Source of the DNA: Rhyacichthys aspro
Lineage: Eukaryota > Chordata > Actinopteri > Gobiiformes > Rhyacichthyidae
DNA: 64,000 nucleotides
Direction: 5' to 3'
NCBI GenBank assembly: GCA_036850595.1
Contig: CM072170.1
Coordinates: forward strand, 16,721,932 to 16,785,931
The position numbers were made by a program, and so were the translations under genes. Positions 11,061-22,600 of the stretch are shown here, piece by piece. Every line of letters begins with the position of its first letter. Positions within the stretch are counted from its first letter, which is position 1. The notes under the pieces were generated by a model. That model saw nothing but the letters and a program-made list of their open reading frames with translations. It searched no databases and had not been told where the DNA came from.

Positions 11061-12704
11061 CACGTGTGTTTAGTCTGAGGTTAAATCCTGGCTCTGAGTC
11101 TCTGAGGGACACAGTGGACCGCAGTCAAAACGAACAGCTGCTCTACTAAAGATGGGGCTTTGTAAAACACACTCTGGTATATTACATATTAGTTACTACT
11201 GCTTATGCCTTGATAGACTCGCTGTTACAGTTCTGCTATAAGTAATGACCCCTGCTTGGCTATACTTGACGAGAGTGAGATGATACAAAGGATTCAGAAT
11301 TGCAAGCTTTTATGGTCATTTTCTCAGTAAGGAAAGATGTTCTCTGGTTAATTAAATTCTTTTTTGCTTTCCACAATAAATGGCATAACATATTAGTTAA
11401 AAGTTGTTAAATAAGTATAAACTATGTAATTATGTGGGGGGAAAAAACAAGTATGTCATGTAAACAACATAAATCTAAGCTGTTTACAATGTGCAAACAA
11501 ATATTGTGCATGTAATAGATTATACAATATGCACATGTTCTATTAACTGAGGGTTTGAACATGTAAATAGAGTGAGAAGATTTAGATCAGTCAAAAATTT
11601 CAGTTTCAAAGACTGATAGCTGGAGTTCCTCAGTCAGATGTTGTAGTCTAGTTCTAGTGTCATAAGTTTAGTTAAGTTAAAGAAGTCATGGGGTGTAACG
11701 ACTCAACTAAGTGAGGACCCAAAAATAGTCTCTAGACAATGAGGCTAAAGCTTGGGCTCGGGAAAAAAGAGGAGACGAACACAAGGAAGAAGAAACAACA
11801 AACGCAAGAGGAAATGTTACAGACAGGGACATGACATGGAGTTTTCAAATGTTCTATGCACCCTTATGTCCTATGTTGTCAACCCTTAAATGTGAAAAGA
11901 AATCTATCCTGACTAACATCTACAGGTGTAATAGTGTGTCAAATTGTAAATATCTTAACCATGTAAAATGTTAGAGTGGCGCTCAGGTAAGCGATCTGTT
12001 AATTTCTTTGTAACAAATCAGCAGACTTAGTAGAGGCACAGAACCACTATAGCACTGTTAAGTATGTCCACAATGTAGAACTTACTCTTCGGACAATGTA
12101 CCCCTCTCTCCACTGCTTACATTTGGCAGATTATAAATGAATAATAGGGTCTACTGTCCCAAATATCTACAGAATCTCTGGATTAGTCATATTCATAAAT
12201 GACAGCTCTGCAGCCAAGATTTATTTCTGGAGTTATATTCCATCAAACCCCATCCGCAGTATTATGAATGATAAACCTAATTCTGCAGTATTTGGGTGAT
12301 ATCCTCACACTGCAGTCTCCTCCTGAACAGCTCTCTTTGAGTATTCCCTCTGCTTTCAAAAGTGCTTAGCAATAGTGCTCACCTTCTAAATAATTGAGCA
12401 GCTGTTTGGAAGCTGCCCAAAATATCACATTTACAAAGTGGGCCGGCAGTTTGCATGTAAAAGTGCCTGGGGAAAGATGAGTGATAATGCGCCACAGAAT
12501 TCTGCTCTGAAAATACGTTTGAAAAATATGTTTGAAGAGAGATGAAGAAGATGAACATCCCTGTGGCAAGGTCTGTCTTATTCTTTCTGACTCAGTCCAT
12601 TCTTTTTACTTACCCTGTATGACAGTAACCTGACTCTGCTAGATAGAACTGCTCCACGGTACCATCTGGGATGGCTGAAAGCGTTTGCAAAAGGGCAGGT
12701 ATTT
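11061..12704. other. Unassigned stretch left of the assembly gap
   Basis: The GAIN and seven-helix exons of the ADGRF gene would be expected here if the assembly were continuous, but none is recognisable. On the minus strand, 12383-12506 is bounded by a good acceptor (ACGTATTTTCAG) and donor (GAAG|GTGAGC), and an acceptor/donor pair also brackets about 12613-12673. Their reading phases do not join into an obvious protein, so they are candidate exons only. Confidence 0.35.
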
Positions 12705-12720
12705 NNNNNNNNNNNNNNNN
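12705..12720. other. Assembly gap (16 N)
   Basis: Sixteen N residues interrupt the intron between the Cys-rich exon of the last array unit and the place where its 42-bp Pro/Thr exon should lie. The sequence just right of the gap (GTAAGTACAAGACTCCTG) is the same intronic text found beside the Pro/Thr exon in every other unit. The sequence left of it is unrelated to the array. The gap therefore marks a collapsed or mis-joined repeat edge. Confidence 0.95.
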
Positions 12721-12794
12721 GTAAGTACAAGACTCCTGTATAATGCTAAAATGTGATCATTCATTCTGTCTAGTGTTGTCAGTAAAAAACTTAC

Positions 12795-13680
12795 TGCTGT
12801 CAAGAGGCTGGCAGTACTGTCCATCAGGAGGAAGGCCTCTGATACATCCACAGGTGTCATCACTGATGTTGTCACATGATCCATAGGATAAACACAGGTC
12901 ACATGACCAACGGTACTGCTCCTCACAGGTGCACAGGTAACCAGTGCTGCTCAGAGAGCACACTGCAGACAACAATATATAACAATAACATTTGTATTAA
13001 ACTATTTTGTAACAAATAATAATTTAGCTTTATTTTGATGCTCCCTTTGCAGCTAAACAGCACTTGGTTTATGAGTTATGTTTTGAAACCTCCATCAAGA
13101 CTGGTGCTAGTCATGATGTAGTGGGAGAGACGTTTTACACATTTATGACCAACAATGTTAACATTTAAAACCAAATAGTCAGAGCCATTACCTGTAGAAA
13201 TATTGATGCTATCAATCTGTATGCTGTTGTTGACACTGATGGGGTAAGTGCTGTTACTCAGAACAGTCCTGAGCTGATTTATCACTGCTACATCTGTAGT
13301 GTTTAACTGAATAGAAATGATATATCCATGAAGAAATGCAGCAGCTGTAAAAAGAGAAGATGAAGAATTAATGAAAGCACAGTCTTCTGTTAAACTTTGG
13401 TGAAAGAGTCATGTCAGTCTCATTTTCAACTTCTGTTGTAAAGCATGATCTAGTTGTCATTAGTTTGAAAAACTCATTTGTCATTACCATAGCGGCTAAA
13501 TACAGACATCAACAAAAGTGACAACATAAAATCTATATTTTATGAAAAATGACTATGTTATTTAGTTTATCCACAAACCTAACCCTTTCTATGTTTGTGG
13601 TTACTCACTGGTGAACACAGTGGATGGTACAGTTGTAGGTGACGTAATGTTCACTTCTGTTGTAACATTAGGTGTTGAGT
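12795..13680 (-). CDS. Array unit R10 (type A), cut by the assembly gap
   Basis: Type-A linker 13609-13680, SEA-like exon 13192-13344, Cys-rich exon 12795-12962, all intact. The 42-bp exon that should follow at about 12.66-12.70 kb is missing because of the gap. Confidence 0.65.
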
Positions 13681-16600
13681 CTGCAAAGAAAGGAAGTATT
13701 ATCCACAATTATTTTCATCAAAGTGAAGCTGGAAGGCGCTCCAACAGGGGTCTCTGTCTTTCTACTGGGGGACCCCAAGACTCACAAGGATAATGACAGC
13801 GACACCTGGAGGGGAGTGATTGGGGAGAACAGCCTCCACAATCTGAACATGAGTGATGTTGTGTTATTGGACTTCTGTGTTTGCACAGTTTGTCCATAAC
13901 AAACACTAAATCCAGGAATAAGGGTGTCCATCAGTGCACGTGGCACCAGAACACCATAGACTGAAGGGCGATGATCAAGTGTGTGGTTTTTACATCTGAC
14001 CTTTGGCTATATGTCTTGGGGACTCTGTTGAAGAGAGGGGCTGAGCTGGTAACTGATCACCACCTGGTGGTGAGTTGGATCTGATGGTGGGGAGGAAGCC
14101 GGAAAGACTCAAAAGACCAAATTGTACTGTGAGGGTCTGTTAGGAATGTTTGGCTGAGTCCCCTGTTAAAAGGGTCTTCAACGCCCTCGTCTGGCAGACC
14201 TTTGACCAGATCCCAACGGAGTCTGAGGACATTCAGTCCAAAAGGACCATGTTCTCCACGTCCAACATTTTTTATTAACATAATCAAACTGTGCTGTGAG
14301 TTACCTGTGGTTGATGAAGGTGTAGTTGTTGGACAAGCTGTGAAGTCTGACGAACAGAGAGAATTCTGGGTAAGTACAAGACTCCTGTATAATGCTAAAA
14401 TGTGATCATTCATTCTGTCTAGTGTTGTCAGTAAAAAACTTACTGCTGTCAAGAGGCTGGCAGTACTGTCCATCAGGAGGAAGGCCTCTGATACATCCAC
14501 AGGTGTCATCACTGATGTTGTCACATGATCCATAGGATAAACACAGGTCACATGACCAACGGTACTGCTCCTCACATATGCACAGGTAACCAGTGCTGCT
14601 CAGAGAGCACACTGCAGACAACAATCAATAATTAAATTTATAGTATACTTTGATTTGGTGAAATATTTGTTTTCCTTCACTTAAAACTAATTTTGTAGGT
14701 AAAAAAAAAACAAACTATGTTTCTAAGTTAGGTTTTGAAACATCCATCAAAACCATAGCTTATTATAAAGTGATGGTTGATGTTTCACAGCTTTTCTTAA
14801 CATTTGAAATCAAACAGTTAAAAGCCATTACCTGTAGAAATATTGATGCTATTGATCTGTATGCTGTTGTTGACACTGATGGGGTAAGTGCTGTTACTCA
14901 GAACAGTCCTGAGCTGATTTATTACTGCTATATCTGTAGTGTTTAACTCAATAGAAATGATGTATTCATGAAGAAATGCAGCAGCTGTAACAAGAAAAGA
15001 TGAGGAATCAGTGAAAAAAGTGTCTGCTGTTAAACTGTGTCAATGTTACGTTCAGCTTCAATTACATGATCTAATTGTTATTAGTTTGAAAAACTCATTT
15101 GTGGAATATAAATACAAATGAAAAATAAAATTCATTTTCACATATTAGAAGCAATTATCATGAATACTATTTGTTTCCAAGAACTTACTGGTAGGTGGTA
15201 CAGTTGTGGTTGTTGTTATGTCTGAAAAGAAAATTATATTATTTTAAAAAAGTGCAAATATAATGATACTTATGATGTCATATAAATAAACCAGAAGCAT
15301 TATTGTTCATTAAAATAAATCAACTATTCTGTCAGTGACCTGTGGTTGGTGAAGGTGTAGTTGTTGGACAAGCTGTGAAGTCTGATGAACAGAGAGAATT
15401 CTGGGTAAGTACAAGACTCCTGTATAATGCTACAGTGTGATCATTCATTCTGTCCAGTGTTGTCAGTAAAATACTTACTGCTGTCAAGAGGCTGGCAGTA
15501 CTGTCCATCAGGAGGAAGGCCTCTGATACATCCACAGGTGTCATCACTGATGTTGTCACATGATCCATAGGATAAACACAGGTCACATGACCAACGGTAC
15601 TGCTCCTCACATGTGCACAGGTAACCAGTGCTGCTCAGAGAGCACACTGCAGACAACAATCATACAATAACATTTGTATTAAACTATTTTGTAAAAAATA
15701 ATAATTTGGCTTCTTTTGATTCTCCTTTTGTCAGCTTAAAAAACAGCAACTTGGTTTATGAGTTATGTTTTGAAACCTCCATCAAGACTGGTAGCTAGTC
15801 ATGATGTAGTGGGGAGATGTTTACATTTATGACCAACAATGTTAACATTTAAAACCAAATAGTCAGAGCCATTACCTGTAGAAATATTGATGCTATCAAT
15901 CTGTATGCTGTTGTTGACACTGATGGGGTAAGTACTGTTACTCAGAACAGTCCTGAGCTGATTTATTACTGCTATATCTGTAGTGTTTAACTCAATAGAA
16001 ATGATGTATCCATGAAGAAATGCAGCAGCTGTAACAAAAAAAGATGAGGAATCAGTGAAAAAAGTGTCTGCTGTTAAACTATGTCGTCAGTGTTACTTTC
16101 AGCCAATATTATTACATGATCTAATTGTTATTAGTTTGAAAAACTCATTTGTGGAATATAAATACAAATGAAAAAATAAAATTAATTTTCACATATTAAA
16201 ATCAATTATCATAAATATTATTTGTTTCCAAGAACTTACTGGTAGGTGGTACAGTTGTGGTTGTTGTTATGTCTGAAAAGAAAATTATAGAAATATATGA
16301 AGTCAATTTATATTATTTTAAAAAGTGCAAATATAATGATACTTATGCTGTCATATAAATAAACCAGAAGCATTATTGTTCTTTAAAATAAATCAACTAT
16401 TCTGTCAGTGACCTGTGGTTGGTGAAGGTGTAGTTGTTGGACAAGCTGTGAAGTCTGATGAACAGAGAGAATTCTGGGTAAGTACAAGACTCCTGTATAA
16501 TGCTAGAGTGTGATCATTCATTCTGTCCAGTGTTGTCAGTAAAAAACTTACTGCTGTCAAGAGGCTGGCAGTACTGTCCATCAGGAGGAAGGCCTCTGAT

Positions 16601-19600
16601 ACATCCACAGGTGTCATCACTGATGTTGTCACATGATCCATAGGATAAACACAGGTCACATGACCAACGGTACTGTGCTCCTCACATGTGCACAGGTAAC
16701 CAGTGCTGCTCAGAGAGCACACTGTGGACAACAATCAATAACATTAATATTTATAGTATACTTTTTTGTAAAAATAATCTTTTGCTTTGTTCTTAATACT
16801 ATTTATTTGTAAAAACACTGGTTCTTGGGTTATGTTTTGAAACATCCATCAAAACCGTAGCTAGTCATGATGTGAGTGGGAGTGACGTTTCACACTTTAT
16901 GACAACAATGTTAACATTTAAAATCAAGGTAGTAAAAGCCATTACCTGTAGAAATATTGATGCTATCAATCTGTATGCTGTTGTTGACACTGATGGGGTA
17001 AGTGCTGTTACTCAGAACAGTCCTGAGCTGATTTATTACTGCTATATCTGTAGTGTTTAACTCAATAGAAATGATGTATCCATGAAGAAATGCAGCAGCT
17101 GTAAAAAGAGAAGATGAAGAATTAGTGAAAGCAGTGTCTCTGTTAAACTTTGGTGAAAGAGTCATGTCAGTCTCATTTTCATTTCTTTTGTGAAGCATGA
17201 TCTAGTTGTCATTAGTTTGAAAAATTACCATAGGGGCTAAATATAGACATAAACAAAAGTGACAACATAAAATCTATATTTTATGAAAAATGACTATGTT
17301 ATTTAGTTTATCCACAAACCTAACCCTTTCTATGTTTGTGATTACTCACTGGTGAACACAGTGGATGGTACAGTTGTAGGTGACGTAATGTTCACTTCTG
17401 TTGTAACATTAGGTGTTGAGTCTGCAAAGAAAGAGTATTATCCACAATTATTTTCATCAAAGTGAAGCTGGAAGGCGCTCCAACAGGGGTCTCTGTCTTT
17501 CTACTGGGGGACCCCAAGACTCATAAGGATAATGACAGCGACACCTGGAGGGGAGTGATTGGGGAGAACAGCCTCCACAATCTGAACATGAGTGATGTTG
17601 TGTTATTGGACTTCTGTGTTTGCACAGTTTGTCCATAACAAACACTATATCCAGGAATAAGGGTGTCCATCAGTGCACGTGGCACCAGAACACCATAGAC
17701 CGAAGGGCGATGATCAAGTGTGTGGTTTTTACATCTGACCTTTGGCTATATGTGTTGGGCACTCTGTTGAAGAGAGGAGCTGAGCTGGTAACTGATCACC
17801 ACCTGGTGGTGAGTTGGATCTGATGGTGGAAAGGAGGGCCGGAAAGACTCAAAAGACCAAATTGTACTGTGAGGGTCTGTTAGGAATGTTTGGCTGAGTC
17901 CCCTGTTTGAAGGGTCTTCAACGCCCTCGTCTGGCAGACCTTTGACCAGATCCCAACGGAGTCTGGGGACATTGAGTCAAAAGGACCATGTTCTCCACCT
18001 CCAACATTCTTTAAATAACATAATCAAACTGTGCTGTGAGTTACCTGTGGTTGGTGAAGGTGTAGTTGTTGGACAAGCTGTGAAGTCTGATGAACAGAGA
18101 GAATTCTGGGTAAGTACAAGACTCCTGTATAATGCTACAGTGTGATACTTCATTCTGTCCAGTGTTGTCAGTAAAAAACTTACTGCTGTCAAGAGGCTGG
18201 CAGTACTGTCCATCAGGAGGAAGGCCTCTGATACATCCACAGGTGTCATCACTGATGTTGTCACATGATCCATAGGATAAACACAGGTCACATGACCAAC
18301 GGTACTGCTCCTCACATGTCCACAGAAAACCAAAACAAGAGAGCACACCGTGGACAACAATCAATATTAAATTTATAGTATACTTTGATTTGGTAAAATT
18401 TTTATTTTGCTTCTGTTAAAACTAATTTTGTTTGTAAAAAAAACACTTTGTTTCTAAGTTAGGTTTTGAAACATCCATCAAAACCATAGCTTATTATAAA
18501 ATGATGGTTGATGTTTCACAGCTTTTCTTAACATTTGAAATCAAACAGTTAAAAGCCATTACCTGTAGAAATATTGATGCTATCAATCTGTATGCTGTTG
18601 TTGACACTGATGGGGTAAGTGCTGTTACTCAGAACAGTCCTGAGCTGATTTATTACTGCTATATGTCTGTAGTGTTTAACTCAATAGAAATGATGTATTC
18701 ATGAAGAAATGCAGCAGCTGTAAAAAAAATAAAATAAATTTAAAAAAAGATGAGGAATCAGTGAAAAAAGTGTCTGCTGTTAAACTGTGTCAGTGTTATG
18801 TTCAGCTTCAATTTTATAACATGATCTAATTGTTATTAGTTTGAAAAACTCATTTGCGCAATATAAATACAAATGAAAAAATAAAATTCATTTCCACATA
18901 TTAGAAGCAATTATCATGAATATTATTTGTTTCCAAGAACTTACTGGTAGGTGGTACAGTTGTGGTTGTTGTTATGTCTGAAAAGAAAATGTTATAGAAA
19001 TATGAAGTTAATTTATATTATTTAAAAAAATAGCAAATATAATGATACTTATGCTGTCATATAAATAAACCAGAAGCATTATTGTTCATTAAAATAAATC
19101 AACTATTCTGTCAGTGACCTGTGGTTGGTGAAGGTGTAGTTGTTGGACAAGCTGTGAAGTCTGATGAACAGAGAGAATTCTGGGTAAGTACAAGACTCCT
19201 GTATAATGCTACAGTGTGATCATTCATTCTGTCCAGTGTTGTCAGTAAAAAACTTACTGCTGTCAAGAGGCTGGCAGTACTGTCCATCAGGAGGAAGGCC
19301 TCTGATACATCCACAGGTGTCATCACTGATGTTGTCACATGATCCATAGGATAAACACAGGTCACATGACCAACGGTACTGCTCCTCACAGGTGCACAGG
19401 TAACCAGTGCTGCTCAGAGAGCACACTGCAGACAACAATATATAACAATAACATTTGTATTAAACTATTTTGTAACAAATAATAATTTAGCTTTATTTTG
19501 ATGCTCCCTTTGCAGCTAAACAGCACTTGGTTTATGAGTTATGTTTTGAAACCTCCATCAAGACTGGTGCTAGTCATGATGTAGTGGGAGAGACGTTTTA

Positions 19601-22600
19601 CACATTTATGACCAACAATGTTAACATTTAAAACCAAATAGTCAGAGCCATTACCTGTAGAAATATTGATGCTATCAATCTGTATGCTGTTGTTGACACT
19701 GATGGGGTAAGTACTGTTACTCAGAACAGTCCTGAGCTGATTTATTACTGCTATATCTGTAGTGTTTAACTGAACAGAAATTATGTATCCATGAAGAAAT
19801 GCAGCAGCTGTAAAAAGAGAAGAAGAGGAATGAATGAAAGCACTGTCTTCTGTTAAACTTTGGTGAAAGAGTCATGTCAGTCTCATTTTCATTTCTTTTG
19901 TGAAGCATGATCTAGTTGTCATTAGTTTGAAAAATTACCATAGGGGCTAAATATAGACATAAACAAAAGTGACAACATAAAATCTATATTTTATGAAAAA
20001 TGACTATGTTATTTAGTTTATCCACAAACCTAACCCTTTCTATGTTTGTGATTACTCACTGGTGAACACAGTGGATGGTACAGTTGTAGGTGACGTAATG
20101 TTCACTTCTGTTGTAACATTAGGTGTTGAGTCTGCAAAGAAAGGAAGTATTATCCACAATTATTTTCATCAAAGTGAAGCTGGAAGGCGCTCCAACAGGG
20201 GTCTCTGTCTTTCTACTGGGGGACCCCAAGACTCATAAGGATAATGACAGCGACACCTGGAGGGGAGTGATTGGGGAGAACAGCCTCCACAATCTGAACA
20301 TGAGTGATGTTGTGTTATTGGACTTCTGTGTTTGCACAGTTTGTCCATAACAAACACTATATCCAGGAATAAGGGTGTCCATCAGTGCACGTGGCACCAG
20401 AACACCATAGACCGAAGGGCGATGATCAAGTGTGTGGTTTTTACATCTGACCTTTGGCTATATGTGTTGGGCACTCTGTTGAAGAGAGGAGCTGAGCTGG
20501 TAACTGATCACCACCTGGTGGTGAGTTGGATCCGATGGTGGGGAGGAGGCCGGAAAGACTCAAAAGACCAAATTGTACTGTGAGGGTCTGTTAGGAATGT
20601 TTGGCTGAGTCCCCTGTTTGAAGGGTCTTCAACGCCCTCGTCTGGCAGACCTTTGACCAGATCCCAACGGAGTCTGGGGACATTGAGTCCAAAAGGACCA
20701 TGTTCTCCACCTCCAACATTCTTTAAATAACATAATCAAACTGTGCTGTGAGTTACCTGTGGTTGGTGAAGGTGTAGTTGTTGGACAAGCTGTGAAGTCT
20801 GATGAACAGAGAGAATTCTGGGTAAGTACAAGACTCCTGTATAATGCTACAGTGTGATACTTCATTCTGTCCAGTGTTGTCAGTAAAAAACTTACTGCTG
20901 TCAAGAGGCTGGCAGTACTGTCCATCAGGAGGAAGGCCTCTGATACATCCACAGGTGTCATCACTGATGTTGTCACATGATCCATAGGATAAACACAGGT
21001 CACATGACCAACGGTACTGCTCCTCACATGTGCACAGGTAACCAGTGCTACTCAGAGAGCACACTGCACACAACAATCAATAATTAAATTTATAGTATAC
21101 TTTGATTTGGTAAAATGTGTATTTTGCTTCTGTTAAAACTAATTTTGTTTGTAAAAAAAACACTTTGTTTCTAAGTTAGGTTTTGAAACATCCATCAAAA
21201 CCATAGCTTATTATAAAGTGATGGTTGATGTTTCACAGCTTTTCTTAATATTCGGAATCAAACAGTTAAAAGCCATTACCTGTAGAAATATTGATGCTAT
21301 CGATCTGTATGCTGTTGTTGACACTGATGGGGTAAGTGCTGTTACTCAGAACAGTCCTGAGCTGATTTATTACTGCTATATCTGTAGTGTTTAACTCAAT
21401 AGAAATGATGTATTCATGAAGAAATGCAGCAGCTGTAACAAGAAAAGATGAGGAATCAGTGAAAAAAGTGTCTGCTGTTAAACTGTGTCAATGTTACATT
21501 CAGCTTCAATTTTATAACGTGATCTAATTGTTATTAGTTTGAAAAACTCATTTGCGCAATATAAATACAAATGAAAAAATAAAATTCATTTTCACATATT
21601 ATGAGAAACAATTATCATGAATACTATTTGTTTCCAAGAACTTACTGGTAGGTGGTACAGTTGTGGTTGTTGTTATGTCTGAAAAGAAAATGTTATAAAA
21701 ATATGAAGTCAATTTATATTATTTAAAAAAAAGTGCAAATATAATGATACTTATGCTGTCATATAAATAAACCAGAAGCATTATTGTTCATTAAAATAAA
21801 TCAACTATTCTGTCAGTTACCTGTGGTTGGTGAAGGTGTAGTTGTTGGACAAGCTGTGAAGTCTGATGAACAGAGAGAATTCTGGGTAAGTACAAGACTC
21901 CTGTATAATGCTACAGTGTGATCATTCATTCTGTCCAGTGTTGTCAGTAAAAAACTTACTGCTGTCAAGAGGCTGGCAGTACTGTCCATCAGGAGGAAGG
22001 CCTCTGATACATCCACAGGTGTCATCACTGATGTTGTCACATGATCCATAGGATAAACACAGGTCACATGACCAACGGTACTGCTCCTCACATATGCACA
22101 GGTAACCAGTGCTGCTCAGAGAGCACACTGCAGACAACAATCAATAATTAAATTTATAGTATACTTTGATTTGGTGAAATATTTGTTTTCCTTCACTTAA
22201 AACTAATTTTGTAGGTAAAAAAAAAACAAACTATGTTTCTAAGTTAGGTTTTGAAACATCCATCAAAACCATAGCTTATTATAAAGTGATGGTTGATGTT
22301 TCACAGCTTTTCTTAACATTTGAAATCAAACAGTTAAAAGCCATTACCTGTAGAAATATTGATGCTATTGATCTGTATGCTGTTGTTGACACTGATGGGG
22401 TAAGTGCTGTTACTCAGAACAGTCCTGAGCTGATTTATTACTGCTATATCTGTAGTGTTTAACTCAATAGAAATGATGTATCCATGAAGAAATGCAGCAG
22501 CTGTAAAAAGAGAAGAAGAGGAATTAATGAAAGCACTGTCTTCTGTTAAACTTTGGTGAAAGAGTCATGTCAGTCTCATTTTCATTTCTTTTGTAAAGCA

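Noticed and set aside
12383..12506. Possible last exons of the ADGRF gene left of the gap
   Set aside because: Acceptor and donor look good, but the encoded text is not GAIN or 7TM and the phases do not connect with the neighbouring candidate exon.
13672..13899. Repeated 75-95-codon plus-strand frames in type-A introns (also at 20123, 22827, 24474)
   Set aside because: They are pieces of the LINE endonuclease fragment, frameshifted and truncated, not host genes.
14057..14575. 172-codon minus-strand open frame across an array unit
   Set aside because: It is the shifted frame of the Cys-rich exon running through the intron, the 42-bp exon and the antisense LINE fragment. Splice sites and the cysteine pattern support the other frame.
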